Source: Sva-07 sp963741755
GTDB taxonomy: Bacteria > Actinomycetota > Acidimicrobiia > Acidimicrobiales > Ilumatobacteraceae
Direction: 5' to 3'
Length of the DNA stretch: 64,000 nt
Assembly: GCA_963741755.1 (NCBI GenBank)
Contig: CAVUJG010000004.1
Span: 62,001-126,000, forward strand
Positions 17,911-27,767 of this stretch are shown piece after piece. The notes under the pieces are model-generated. The model saw nothing but the letters and a program-made list of their open reading frames with translations. It searched no databases and had not been told where the DNA came from. The translations under genes were made by a program, and so were the position numbers. Position 1 is the stretch's first letter, and every line of letters starts with the position of its first letter.

Positions 17911-19737
17911 GCGCCGGTACTTGTTCGGTGTCGAGCTGCTGCTGGAGTGACGGAGCGGCGAGGCCGATCACGGTGCCCTCGGTCGGCACCGGGTCGTTGC
18001 GGCAGAGGAACGCCAGTTTGTCGTCGACGATTCTCACCAGCGGGAGGAAGAGTTTGGCGTCGACTGCCTCCTGGATGGTGTCGCCACCACGAGCGGTGCG
18101 TACTTTCCAGCCCTGGCGAGAACGCTCGTCGAGCGTTGCGTAGGTGAGCCCCTCGATGCCGACGACACGTCCGAGGTGCTCCTCCGGCACCGACGGGTCG
18201 CCGGTACGCCGAGCGCTCGGCGCCAGCTGGAACACCTCGCGTCGGCCGAAGACTCGGGCGAACCGGGCGGTGGCCAGACGCGTTGACTTCGTCGTTCGAC
18301 GTGAAGGCCAACAGCCGTCCGATGCCTCGGAGGTCGAGATCGTGGTTGGCCTCCTCGGCGAGCACGCTCATCCGCCGCGCACGCAAACCCGCTGCGATCG
18401 CTCGGGTCACGTTGTAGGGGTCGGTGTCGACCAGCAGCGTCTTGACCTCGGCCTTGTCGAGTTCGGCGGCGAGCCCGCGGGCGACTGGCGTGGGAGCCGG
18501 CGATCAGGACGCCGTCGGCCTGCGCCTCTGCGAGACCGAGCGCGCGTGCGGCCGGCCCGGCGAGAAAGCCGTACACGACGATCGTGCCGATGATGACGAG
18601 GAACACGATCGGGACGATCTTGGCGGCGTCCGGAACGCCCTCTTCTTCGAGACGGATGGCGAAGATCGCCGACACCGCAGCGGCGACGATGCCGCGTGGG
18701 GCCATCGTCATCAGGAACACTCGCTCGCGCCAGTTGAGCGATGTCCGTGCGGTCGAGACCAGCACCGAGAGGGGCCGAGCGAGGATCACCAGCACGGCGA
18801 GGAACGCCAGCGACGGGAGCGCGACGTCACGAAGTGCGTCGGTCTCGATCCGAGCCGCGAGCAGGATGAACAGGAACGAGATCAGCAGCGTGCGGAGGCT
18901 CTCGTTGAACTCGAGCACCTGGCGAATCGTCGAACTCTCGCGGCGCGCGAGGTACATGCCCATCACCGTCACCGTCAACAGTCCGGCCTCCTCCTGGATC
19001 TCGTTGGTGGCCACGAACGCGGCGACCACGAACGCGAACGTGACCGGCACGGTCAGCTGGTCGGGGATCAGGAACCGGCGCAGCGCAATGTCGAGCACGA
19101 CGGCCGAGGCGAGGCCGATGCCGGCGCCGGCGACGATGGTGAGCAGCACCACGCCGAGCACCGTTGCGAACGCTTCGTCAGGGGCGTCCTTCAGCACGAT
19201 CTCGAACGCGATCAGCGCTGCGGTGGCACCGATCGGATCGATGAGGACGCCTTCGGCGCGCAGGATCGGGCCGGTGGATCCTGCTGGTCTGACGAAGCGC
19301 AGGAGGGGCCCGACCACCGTCGGCCCGGTCACCACCAGGACGGCACCGAGCACGATGGCCGCCTGATTCGAGATCCCGAACACCTCGCGGGCGGCGTACC
19401 AACTGACCAGGAACGTGATGGTGGCGCCGACGGTGATCAGTCGTCGCACCACCGTGCCGGTGTTGCGCAGTTCGCGTGGGGGGAGGTCGAGGCCGCCTTC
19501 GAACAGGATCAACGCCACCGCCAACGACACGAGCGGGAACAGCGTGCCGCCCAGGAGTTCGTCCGGCTCGACGATGCCGGTGACGGGCCCGAGAAGCAAT
19601 CCGGCGACGAGGAGGGCGATGATCGACGGGACCTGGATGCGCCACGCGATCCACTGCGCCAGCATCCCGGCTCCCAGCATCAACGCCAGCGTCGGACCGA
19701 TGGCCGACTCGGAAGCGGCCCACATGACCGCCGTCAT
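17900..19737 (-). pseudogene. Na+/H+ (cation:proton) antiporter with frameshifted RCK/TrkA-N domain
   Basis: The first 415 or so residues are an intact CPA1/CPA2-type exchanger with about 12 membrane helices, including LILFEGGLDL and the GVLIDPIGATAAL membrane motif. The cytoplasmic regulator is in other frames. After VLIAGSHA a +1 base near 18486 precedes VARGLAAELDKAEVKTLLVD, and a second near 18278 separates AFTSNDEVNA from LATARFARVFGRREV. The last frame stops at 17900. Either the gene has recently lost its RCK part, or the sequence has two base errors. The membrane part alone could still be made. Confidence 0.75.
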
Positions 19738-19823
19738 GTGCCGACCTCCACGTCGCCCGCGCTGCTGGAGGCGCGGAGGTCGGCGGTCATCTGGGGCGAT
19801 GGTAGTCGGGGTACCGTCGTCGC

Positions 19824-21068
19824 ATGACCGCCCGCATCGAACGAGTCACTTTTCCGGGGAGCCACGGCACCGAACTTGCAGCCCGACTCGACATGCCCGC
19901 GGGTCCGGCTCGGGCCTTCGCGCTGTTTGCGCACTGCTTCACGTGCAGCAAGGACATCGCCGCCGCCTCACGAATTGCCAGCGCGCTCACCGATGTGGGC
20001 TTCGGAGTCCTCCGGTTCGACTTCACCGGACTCGGGATGAGCGACGGCGAGTTCGAGAACACCAACTTCACGTCGAACACCGACGACCTCGTCGCGGCGG
20101 CAGCGTGGCTTCGGGCCGAACACCGCGCCCCGCAGTTGCTGGTCGGTCACTCGCTCGGTGGCTCGGCGGTACTCGCTGTCGCCGCCGACATCGCCGAGGT
20201 GCGTGCAGTGGCCACGATCGGCGCGCCGGCGAGCCCCGATCACGTCACCGACGTCTTCCGGTCGTCGCTCGACGAGATCGCGTCAACCGGAGTCGCTCAG
20301 GTGCAGCTCGCCGGGCGGCCTTTCACGATTCGCCAGCAGTTCGTCGACGATCTTCGGTCGCACGTGGTCACCGAGCGGGTCGCCACCATGAAGCGGGCGC
20401 TCCTGGTGCTGCACTCGCCGATCGACAACACGGTGTCGATCGACCATGCGTCGCAGATCTTCCAGGCGGCCCGGCATCCGAAGAGCTTCGTGTCGCTCGA
20501 TGGCGCCGATCACCTCCTCACGAACCGCGACAACGCCCGCTTTGCGGCGGCGATGATCGGAGCGTTCGCAGATCGCTACATCGTCGACGAGAGCGGAGCC
20601 CTCGAGGCGCCGCGAGCATCGGCGCCCGTCGTCGTCGCCGAGACCACCCAGGGGCCGTTTCTCAACCATGTCGTCGTCGGACGTCATCGGATGTTGGCCG
20701 ACGAGCCGGAATCGGTCGGCGGGTTCGATGCCGGCCCGTCGCCGTACGACCTGCTCGGCGCCGCGCTCGGGGCGTGCACGTCCATGACGCTGCGGATGTA
20801 CGCCGACCGCAAGGGTGTGCCGCTCGATCGGGTCACGGTGGCGGTCACGCACGGCAAGGTGCACGCCGCCGACTGCGCCGAGTGTTCCGACAACGAGCTC
20901 CTCACGGGTCGCTCGGGCATGATCGACCGCTTCGAGCGGGTGGTCACCGTCGACGGCGACGATCTCACCGACGGCCATCGGGCGAAGCTGCTCGAGATCG
21001 CCGACAAGTGCCCGGTCCACCGCACCCTCGAGTCCGCCAGCTCGATCGTCACCCGCCTCTCCGACTGA
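19824..21068 (+). CDS. Bifunctional alpha/beta hydrolase / OsmC-family protein
   Basis: 414 residues with two domains. Residues 1-255 are an alpha/beta hydrolase: LFAHCFTCSKDI, the nucleophile elbow VGHSLGGSAV, and a late GADHLL with the catalytic His. Residues 270-410 are OsmC-like: DLLGAALGACTSMTLRMYA with the peroxidatic Cys, and later ADKCPVHRTLES with the resolving Cys. This fusion is known in bacteria and is thought to couple ester or thioester cleavage to hydroperoxide reduction. It is convergent with the BrkB-like gene across twin palindromes. Confidence 0.88.
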   Translation: MTARIERVTFPGSHGTELAARLDMPAGPARAFALFAHCFTCSKDIAAASRIASALTDVGFGVLRFDFTGLGMSDGEFENTNFTSNTDDLVAAAAWLRAEHRAPQLLVGHSLGGSAVLAVAADIAEVRAVATIGAPASPDHVTDVFRSSLDEIASTGVAQVQLAGRPFTIRQQFVDDLRSHVVTERVATMKRALLVLHSPIDNTVSIDHASQIFQAARHPKSFVSLDGADHLLTNRDNARFAAAMIGAFADRYIVDESGALEAPRASAPVVVAETTQGPFLNHVVVGRHRMLADEPESVGGFDAGPSPYDLLGAALGACTSMTLRMYADRKGVPLDRVTVAVTHGKVHAADCAECSDNELLTGRSGMIDRFERVVTVDGDDLTDGHRAKLLEIADKCPVHRTLESASSIVTRLSD

Positions 21069-21081
21069 CGCGACGTCCCCG

Positions 21082-21182
21082 CGATGAGCGAACCGACCGT
21101 ATGCGGCGGTTTGGCTCATCGCAGTTGGTTTGTGCGCCCCACCGATGAGCGAACCGACCGTATGCGGCGGTTTGGCTCATCG
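21082..21182. repeat. Twin 40-bp palindromes, locus 1 (family 2)
   Basis: Two identical 40-bp palindromic units, 21082-21121 and 21143-21182, starting CGATGAGCGAACCGACCG and ending GGCTCATCG. The start-to-start distance is 61 bp. They lie between convergent genes. Matching pairs with the same 61-bp period are at 36528 and 53507. Confidence 0.9.
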
Positions 21183-21201
21183 CGGGCGGTGTGGCGGGGG
21201 C

Positions 21202-22101
21202 TCAGGCGGTGGCGGGTTCGGGGCGTTCGGCGGGCTGGGCGTCGGGGGGTTGCACGCGATCGAGCGAACCATCTCGGTGGCGGACGAGCGCGGCGTTGAA
21301 CTCGGCGCTCATCAGCGACGAGATCGACAGCAGGCTCAACCATGTGACCAGTCCGAGCACGAGGGCGAACTGTCCGTAGGTGTCGCCGGCGTTGTCGGTG
21401 ATCTGGCGCACGATGGCGGTGCCGAAGTACTGCAGGATCGAGTACAGCAGGCCGGCGATCACGGCACCCGGCCAGACGTCGCGCCAGGTCGGTGTGGCAG
21501 CAGTGAGGTAGCGGAACATCGCAGCGAGGACGCCGATGTTGATCGCGACGGTCGCTGCGAGCAGCGAGATCCGCCCAACCACCGGGAGCCCCGCCGCATT
21601 GACCAGCGCGGTGATCGCCACGCTGCCGACCTGAGCGGCGCCGATGAAGAGCAACCCGAGCAGAGCCTTGGCGCGCTGATGGGGCATCGCGTCACGATGA
21701 TCGACGGCCAACTCCCACACGTCGTCCTGGGCCCCCTGCAGCGCGACGAACGCCTTCGTCGCCGCCCAGAGCGCGCCGCCGAGTCCGATGATCAGCGCCC
21801 ACCAGTTGCCGCCCAACGAACTCGGGTCGGCTTCGAGTTGCTGTCCCAGCACGGGGATGTCGGCGAGTGCGCCGTCGATGATGCGGTCCTGCAGGTCCTT
21901 GTTGCCCTCCAGGACGAAACCCAGGATCGTGGTGGCCGCGAGCATCAGCGGGAAGATCGACAGGAACCCGAAGAACGCGAGCACCGATGCGTTGCGACCC
22001 GAGATGTGGCGACGCCATCCGTCGAGCGTGTCGACGAACACGTCGATGGCGACGTGGCGTTCCCGCAACTGCATCACTCGATCACTCGTCGTCCACGGCA
22101 T
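21202..22101 (-). CDS. YihY/BrkB-family inner membrane protein
   Basis: 299 residues from the ATG at 22101. About six helices are visible, starting with NASVLAFFGFLSIFPLMLAA (residues 37-56), which is the typical YihY opening. The family motif near the C-terminus is YGQFALVLGLVTWLSLLSIS, followed by SAEFNAAL. The role of this family is not settled; the old annotation as RNase BN is wrong. The C-terminal tail is Pro/Glu-rich. Its start is 20 bp downstream of the ung stop, so the two may be one transcript. Confidence 0.85.
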   Translation of the reverse strand: MPWTTSDRVMQLRERHVAIDVFVDTLDGWRRHISGRNASVLAFFGFLSIFPLMLAATTILGFVLEGNKDLQDRIIDGALADIPVLGQQLEADPSSLGGNWWALIIGLGGALWAATKAFVALQGAQDDVWELAVDHRDAMPHQRAKALLGLLFIGAAQVGSVAITALVNAAGLPVVGRISLLAATVAINIGVLAAMFRYLTAATPTWRDVWPGAVIAGLLYSILQYFGTAIVRQITDNAGDTYGQFALVLGLVTWLSLLSISSLMSAEFNAALVRHRDGSLDRVQPPDAQPAERPEPATA

Positions 22102-22121
22102 CAGTACGTCATCCTCATTTG

Positions 22122-22805
22122 TCAGGCGCTTCCCAGGTCGGTCAGGTCCCAATCGACAGGATCGCGTCCTGCCGCTGAGAGCGCCGCATTCGCCCGGCTG
22201 AACGGCCGGCTGCCGAAGAATCCGTTGTGGGCCGACAGCGGCGACGGGTGAGCCGACTCGATGATCGTGTGCCGGGCGGTGTCGATCAGGGCGCGCTTGC
22301 GGCGTGCGGACGCTCCCCACAGGATGAACACCACGGGCTCCTCCTTGGCGGCGACGACCTCGATCACCCGATCGGTGAACGTCTCCCAACCGTGTTTCTG
22401 ATGCGACGCCGCTTCGCCACCGCGCACGGTCAACGTCGTGTTGAGCAGCAGCACGCCACGCATCGCCCAGGCTTCGAGGTTGCCGTGGTCGGGGATCGGG
22501 AGATCGAGGTCGGCGTGGAGTTCCTTGTGGATGTTCATCAACGACGGCGGCACCCGGACGCCGCGCCGAACCGAGAAGCACAGACCGTGCGCCTGGCCTG
22601 GTCCGTGGTACGGGTCCTGGCCGAGGATCATCACCTTCACCTCGGCGTACGGAGTGCAGTGCAGCGCTGCGAACACCTCGTCGGCGGGCGGGTACACCGG
22701 ATGAACGTGTCGCTCCTGTGCCACGAACTGTTGCAGCTCGTCCCAGTACGGCAACTCGAACTGATCGCGCAGCAGCGGGTTCCAGTCGGTGGGCATCGGC
22801 CACAT
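22122..22805 (-). CDS. ung: Uracil-DNA glycosylase, family 1
   Basis: 227 residues. The catalytic water-activating motif is GQDPYHGPGQAHG (Asp at about residue 64), and the DNA-binding loop is HPSPLSAH. These two are diagnostic for Ung, which removes uracil from DNA to start base excision repair. Starts at residue 1 or residue 4 are both possible. The start codon is only 8 bp (or 17 bp) from the start codon of the divergent D-cysteine desulfhydrase gene, so promoter elements must lie inside coding sequence. Confidence 0.95.
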   Translation of the reverse strand: MWPMPTDWNPLLRDQFELPYWDELQQFVAQERHVHPVYPPADEVFAALHCTPYAEVKVMILGQDPYHGPGQAHGLCFSVRRGVRVPPSLMNIHKELHADLDLPIPDHGNLEAWAMRGVLLLNTTLTVRGGEAASHQKHGWETFTDRVIEVVAAKEEPVVFILWGASARRKRALIDTARHTIIESAHPSPLSAHNGFFGSRPFSRANAALSAAGRDPVDWDLTDLGSA

Positions 22806-22813
22806 TGCCTAGC

Positions 22814-23809
22814 ATGAGCGCGGTGTTCGATCATCTCGAACGAGCCACGCTCGCCACCCTGCCCACGCCGCTCGAAGCCGGACCGACCCTCGCGGGTGGC
22901 AGTCGACTGTGGGTCAAGCGTGACGACCTGACCGGTCTCGGCGGTGGCGGCAACAAAGCGCGCAAGCTCGAGTTTCTCTGCGGTGATGCCCTCGCAACGG
23001 GGTCGAAGGCCCTGGTCACGGTCGGCGCGGCGCAGTCGAATCACTGCCGGATGACCGCGGCCGCTGGCGCGCGCCTGGGCCTCGAGACGCACCTCGTGCT
23101 GTCGGGAGATCGGCCCGCCGAGACGACCGGGAACCAGCTGCTGTCGATGCTGTTCGGGGCTCAGCTGCACTTCACCGGCGCTGAGGAAAGCCACTGGGGT
23201 GAACTGGAGATCGCCCGCGAGGCGGTCACCGATCAGTTGGTCGCCGACGGGTTGTCGCCCTACGCGATCCCGATCGGCGGGAGCACGGCCGTTGGCGCGC
23301 TCGGGTACGCCGCAGCGTTCATCGAACTGCTCGACCAGTGCGAGGCCGTCGGCGTATCGCCGTCTCACGTCGTGTTCACCTCGTCGAGCGGCGGCACCCA
23401 CGCCGGACTCCTCGCCGGTCGTGCCGCAGCGGCGCATGCAGGTCGCGACGTCCCCGACGTCATCGCCATCGGCGTGGCGAAGGGCGTCAACATCGGCCGA
23501 CCCGACATTGCGGGACTGGCCAATCAGACCCTGACGCTGATGCAGTCGACCGCCATCGTCGCGGAGGAGGACGTCGAGGTCGACCCTCGCTGGATCGGTG
23601 ACGACTATGCCGTGCCGACCGAGGCCGGCGACGCAGCGATCCGGTGGGCCGCGCAACGGGGCGGCTGGCTGCTCGACCGCACCTACTCCGGCAAGGGCTG
23701 CTCGGGGTTGCTCGGCCTCGCCGCCGAGCAACGCTTCGGCTCCGAGGTGGTCTTCATTCACACCGGTGGCTGGCCGGCGTTGTTCGCCCCCGGCGGCACG
23801 CCCGCCTGA
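22814..23809 (+). CDS. D-cysteine desulfhydrase / ACC-deaminase-family PLP enzyme
   Basis: 331 residues from the ATG at 22814. Fold type II PLP enzyme: LWVKRDDLTGLGGGGNKARK holds the Schiff-base Lys in GGNKARKLE, then VTVGAAQSNHCRMTAAAGA, and TSSSGGTHAGLLAG for phosphate binding. The closing HTGGWPALF is typical of this group. Members turn D-cysteine into pyruvate, ammonia and sulfide, or open the ACC ring; the exact substrate is not clear from sequence. It starts 8 bp from the divergent ung start. Confidence 0.88.
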   Translation: MSAVFDHLERATLATLPTPLEAGPTLAGGSRLWVKRDDLTGLGGGGNKARKLEFLCGDALATGSKALVTVGAAQSNHCRMTAAAGARLGLETHLVLSGDRPAETTGNQLLSMLFGAQLHFTGAEESHWGELEIAREAVTDQLVADGLSPYAIPIGGSTAVGALGYAAAFIELLDQCEAVGVSPSHVVFTSSSGGTHAGLLAGRAAAAHAGRDVPDVIAIGVAKGVNIGRPDIAGLANQTLTLMQSTAIVAEEDVEVDPRWIGDDYAVPTEAGDAAIRWAAQRGGWLLDRTYSGKGCSGLLGLAAEQRFGSEVVFIHTGGWPALFAPGGTPA

Positions 23810-23834
23810 GCTCCCGATAGCGCCGTTCCACCAT

Positions 23835-23885
23835 GCTTGCGTGCGGATTCGGCTGACCCGTCCCATCCGGATTGCAGCGCAAACG
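23835..23885. repeat. Palindrome family 3, copy B
   Basis: A 51-bp imperfect hairpin starting GCTTGCGTGCGGATTCGG and ending TTGCAGCGCAAACG. It resembles 10221-10272. It lies between two co-directional genes. Confidence 0.65.
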
Positions 23886-23935
23886 TGGTGGGTTCGTGGG
23901 ATGGGGGAATCGGAGGCTCGGGTAGCGTTGCGGCG

Positions 23936-24907
23936 ATGACCGACCAGATCCTCGATGTCGACCTGCTGGCGTTCGAGTCGAGCACCGGTGCGAGCCGTCG
24001 TGCCGTCGTCGACGGCGTTCGCCGAAGCCTCGAAACCGGTTTCGTGTACACGAGCCACGACCTGTCCGACGACCTCCTCGACACGACGTACGCCATGCTC
24101 CGTGAGTTCTTCGAACTCGACGAGGCGACCAAACAGCAGTACATCGCGCCGGGCGCTCACGGCCAGACCGGATACACCGGGTTGCTGGTCGAGACGGCCG
24201 CATCGAGCGACAAGCCCGACTGGAAGGAGATGCTCAACTGGTCGGCGCCGATCGCCGCTGGGCATCCGCTGCGGACGAAGTTTCCGACGGCGTACCCCGA
24301 TCAACTCCTGCCCGAGGCTGCCGTGCCGGGGATCACCGACGTGCTGTACCGCTTCCACGAGTCGATCGCCGATCTGCAGCGGCGATTCCTGCGCGTGATC
24401 GCCGAAGGCATCGGCTGTCACGAGACGTTCTTCGACGACATGGTCGCCGATGGGCCGACGCTCACGCGAGCGATCCGGTACCCGGCGATGTCCGAACTCG
24501 CAGCGGAGGGCCACGAATGGGCGGGCCAGCACGGCGACATCAACTTGATCACCGCACTCCCGCGTGCAACGGCGCCGGGCCTGCAGGTGCGCGTCGGCGA
24601 CGACTGGGTCGATGCCACGCCACCCGACGATGCGGTGATCGTCAACACGGGGATCATGTTGGAGCGCCTCACCAACGGCGTCATTCCGATCGGGTGGCAC
24701 CGTGTGGTGGCCGCGCCGGGCTTCGAAGGCGAGCGCTACAGCGTGGTGCAGTTCTGCCACCCCCGGCCGTGGACGATCCTGTCGCCGGTGCCGTCGTGCT
24801 GCACGCCCGACACACCGCAGCGATTCTCGGCGATCAGTGCCGAGCACGCGCTCGACGAGGTCCTGTACGAGATCAACCTGATCGAAGACGCTCGCCGCGT
24901 CAGCTGA
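23936..24907 (+). CDS. 2-oxoglutarate/Fe(II) dioxygenase, isopenicillin-N-synthase-like
   Basis: 323 residues from the ATG at 23936. The iron ligands are H and D in GQHGDINLIT and the distal H in GWHRVVA; the 2-oxoglutarate-binding RxS is RYSVVQF. The N-terminal SLETGFVYTSHDL resembles the DIOX_N domain of the isopenicillin N synthase group. Members hydroxylate or desaturate small molecules. There are no biosynthetic partners nearby, so the substrate is unknown. It is convergent with the secreted hydrolase gene, 9 bp apart. Confidence 0.85.
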   Translation: MTDQILDVDLLAFESSTGASRRAVVDGVRRSLETGFVYTSHDLSDDLLDTTYAMLREFFELDEATKQQYIAPGAHGQTGYTGLLVETAASSDKPDWKEMLNWSAPIAAGHPLRTKFPTAYPDQLLPEAAVPGITDVLYRFHESIADLQRRFLRVIAEGIGCHETFFDDMVADGPTLTRAIRYPAMSELAAEGHEWAGQHGDINLITALPRATAPGLQVRVGDDWVDATPPDDAVIVNTGIMLERLTNGVIPIGWHRVVAAPGFEGERYSVVQFCHPRPWTILSPVPSCCTPDTPQRFSAISAEHALDEVLYEINLIEDARRVS

Positions 24908-24916
24908 TCCGCCCGC

Positions 24917-26612
24917 TCAGGGTCGCATCATCGGGATGGTGAGCGAGGTGTCCTCGCGAACCGCCAGCTCGACCCAGATCGACGTCGACAGGTCGATCGG
25001 TGTCATCCAACTGACCGGAATCGATGTCGGCCCGCCGGCGCCGGGGCCCCGCTTGTCCGGTGGCGCCCACCCGCAGCTCTCGCTCGGATAGATCATCGCC
25101 GCCCAGCCAGAGGCGATCACCTCGCCGGTCGAGGTGATCTCCCACTCGGAGTCGATCTCGCGGTTGTCGTCGGTGGTCTCGGTCACGACCGGGTCGAGGC
25201 CCAACCCATTCTGGAGACCTGACCAGGGTCCGATGCCCACCGAACACACTTGCCGGAACACGGCGTCGATCACCGGTCCGTACGCGTCGACCGGTGTTCC
25301 GTCGAGGTCGTTGATCGTGAGCCGGATGTGCGGCGCAACCTGGTCGATCAGGGATCTCGACCGTGGCGTCGGTCGGCACATCGGACCGGATGCCCAGCGG
25401 GAGCGGGTCGGTATCGCCCATGAAGCCGAGCACCTGGCCGGCACGGACGCTCTGGCCCACCACGGCCAGTCGGGTCAGGCGGAGATGGGGCGGGGCCGCT
25501 CCATCGTTCGTGCCCGGGTTGTCGTCGTTGAATCCAGCGAGCTCGAAGCTTCGACCGGTGGTGTCGGTGATCGTGACCGTGATGTTCGCGCCCGGTGTGT
25601 CGACAACCTCGGTGATCACGCCGTCGACGACCGCCAGGACCGGTTGCATCTTGACGCCGAAGATGATGCCGGGGGCCTCTTCCGCGCACAGGCCGGCGGC
25701 CTCGATGTCCTCTGGCGAACCGGAGGCGCCGGCGTTCTGAGCGATGTCCTGAGCGTCGCCGCAGTCAGGCGCCGCGAGCCGAGTGGGTCCGAGGACCGGG
25801 AATGCCACCTGGGCGGTACGTTCCACCGCCGGGGTCGATGGATCGACGGCAACCGGCGCTGGCAGCTCGGGAGCGAGCCCCATCCGTGCCAGCTGATCGG
25901 CGAATGTCACGGGCCGGGGGATCGGCTGGCCGGCCAGGAATGCCCAGACCCCCAGCCACCGTTGTTGGTACTCGCGAACCGTCAAGACATTGCCGGCCGT
26001 GGGCACGGGCACGATGTCCATCAGGGTGATGTCATTCGCCGCACGCGGGTAGTACCACATCACCGGGACCATCGAGACGTCGTTGTTCCATTGGGCGAGG
26101 AACCGGTTCACGTCGGCCGCGGCCCGCTCGTCCTGGATCTCAGGGGGCGCCAGGTACGCGTCGCGATAGCCCCCGTAGTTGTTCCACGTCGAGGTGATGA
26201 ACTGGTAGGCACCCGATGCGCGGCCCTTGTTGAGCGGTGCGGCGTAGTTCCCCCTGGACTCGACGTAGCGGATCGTGGCCAGGATGTTGGCGATCTGGCT
26301 CGGATAGACGATCACGTTCTGTGGCGCTGGGGCGACGGTGGTCGTGGGAGCGGCGATCGTGGTGGTTGGCGCCGGGATCGAGGTGGTGGTCGTCGGCGTG
26401 GTGGTCGTCGGTGCTGCGGTCGTTGGTGCTGGCGTCGGTGGGGCCGTGCTCACTGGTGCCGCCGTGGTCGTGGTCGTGGTCGTGCTGGTGGACGATGTCG
26501 TCGTGGCCGTGTCGTCGGGTACGGGGTCGTCGGCATGCGCAACGGGTGCTGCGATCACACCGATCGTGGAGACGAGAGACATTCCGAGAGCCGTCACGAT
26601 CGCCAGCGGCAC
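24917..26612 (-). pseudogene. Secreted cell-wall hydrolase-like protein, frame shifted near 25351
   Basis: A GTG start at 26612 gives a signal peptide (IVTALGMSLVSTIGVIAAP, cleavage near VAHA-DD). A Thr/Ala/Pro-rich linker of about 65 residues follows. Next is a lysozyme-like module (IRYVESRGNYAAP, SGAYQFITSTWNNYGG), then a lysostaphin/M23-like beta domain with GQSVRAGQVLGFMGDTDPL. After DATVEI a single extra base in a run of three C (coding strand), at about 25351, moves the frame; the second frame reads LIDQVAPHIRLTINDLDG and ends at 24917. Without the shift the protein would be about 560 residues. Mutation or sequencing error are both possible. Confidence 0.7.
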
Positions 26613-26771
26613 ACGGCGCAGGCCACGACACGCGGCGTGGGCGCGAGCGCTTGCGGTGGGGCTGCCGCTGCGGAAAGTGTCATGGCCAAGGAGGTATCGG
26701 CACGAGCCCTCATCAGGTCAAGTGCATTCTCACGACACTAGTGCTCCGGTCCCGCTACCGTTTGCGAGCCG

Positions 26772-27767
26772 ATGTCCGATGCCGCCGCCGAACCGCTCGA
26801 GACCGCTGCCACCGCAAGCGGTAAGCCGGTCGAGCCGATCGGCGATGTGGTCGTCGCGGTCGACGTCGGCGCAACGCACTTCCAGGCCGGTCTGGTCACG
26901 ACTCGCGGCGTCCTGATCGACCGTGCGCGCGCGCCGATCGAGGTCGACGACGGCCCCGAATCGCAGTACACCGCCCTGGCGTCGATCGTCACCGAGATGC
27001 TCGAGCGGGCCGAGTCTCGCCACGAAGTCGTCGTGCGCGCGGTCGGTCTCACGAGCGGCGGCCACGCCAGCCGGGGCCTCGAACTGGTGTCGCCGCTCAG
27101 CGTGCCCGGATGGCGAAACTTCCCGTTGCGATCTCGTCTCGAAGAGCTGTCCGGCCACGCCGTGCACGGCGACCTCGATGCGAAAGCGCTGGCCCTCGCC
27201 GAAGGATGGCTCGGCGCAGCCCAGGGGCAGCCGAACTTCTGTGCGATCACCGTGTCCGCCGGGGTGTCCGGTGGAATCATCCTCAATGGCGACCTCCTCG
27301 ACGGCGAGTCCGGCTACGCCGGCCAGATCGGTCATTTCATCGTCGAGCCGGGAGGACGCCGCTGCGCCTGCGGCACGCAGGGATGTCTCGAGGCCGAGGC
27401 GTCCGGACAAGCCATCGATGCGATCACCGGTCGACCGGTGAGCGAACCCTCGTACCAGATCATGCAGCGCACCGGCGATCTCGTCGGCCGCGCTGCGGCG
27501 TCGATGTGCAATGCCTTCGACCTGTCGCTCGTCGTCGTGGGCGGCAGCGTGGCGCTCGGGTTCGGCTCGACGTTCTTCCATGCCGCTCAGGTGTCGCTCG
27601 ACGATCATGCACGACAGCCGTACAGCCGGGGAGCGCGGATCACCCCGTCGCGACTCGGCGAGCAGGGCCCGCTCGTCGGAGCCGGCGCCGTCGGATGGAG
27701 AGGACTGCGGCGTGCGGCACGTCGTCGAGCCGCAAGTGCGCCGCGTCAGCCGCCGAACGCTCGGTAG
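26772..27767 (+). CDS. ROK-family sugar kinase or regulator
   Basis: 331 residues. The phosphate-1 motif is VVAVDVGATHFQAGLV. The ROK zinc site is GHFIVEPGG followed by RCACGTQGCLEAEASG. An intact ATP-binding domain and lack of a helix-turn-helix point to a kinase (glucokinase-like) rather than a repressor. The usual catalytic Asp region is LDGESGYAGQIGH-like rather than canonical, so activity is not certain. The gene overlaps the end of the facing DUF418-like gene by 22 bp. It is divergent from the secreted hydrolase. Confidence 0.82.
   Translation: MSDAAAEPLETAATASGKPVEPIGDVVVAVDVGATHFQAGLVTTRGVLIDRARAPIEVDDGPESQYTALASIVTEMLERAESRHEVVVRAVGLTSGGHASRGLELVSPLSVPGWRNFPLRSRLEELSGHAVHGDLDAKALALAEGWLGAAQGQPNFCAITVSAGVSGGIILNGDLLDGESGYAGQIGHFIVEPGGRRCACGTQGCLEAEASGQAIDAITGRPVSEPSYQIMQRTGDLVGRAAASMCNAFDLSLVVVGGSVALGFGSTFFHAAQVSLDDHARQPYSRGARITPSRLGEQGPLVGAGAVGWRGLRRAARRRAASAPRQPPNAR

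Noticed and set aside
25340..25360. Programmed +1 frameshift in the cell-wall hydrolase (CCCTGA context)
   Set aside because: There is no in-frame stop or rare codon at the shift point, and other genes nearby show the same kind of break at different sequences, which favours mutation or sequencing error.
26688..26695. Perfect Shine-Dalgarno AAGGAGGT on the plus strand
   Set aside because: No ATG, GTG or TTG occurs at a suitable distance in an open frame with family similarity, so it is probably chance.
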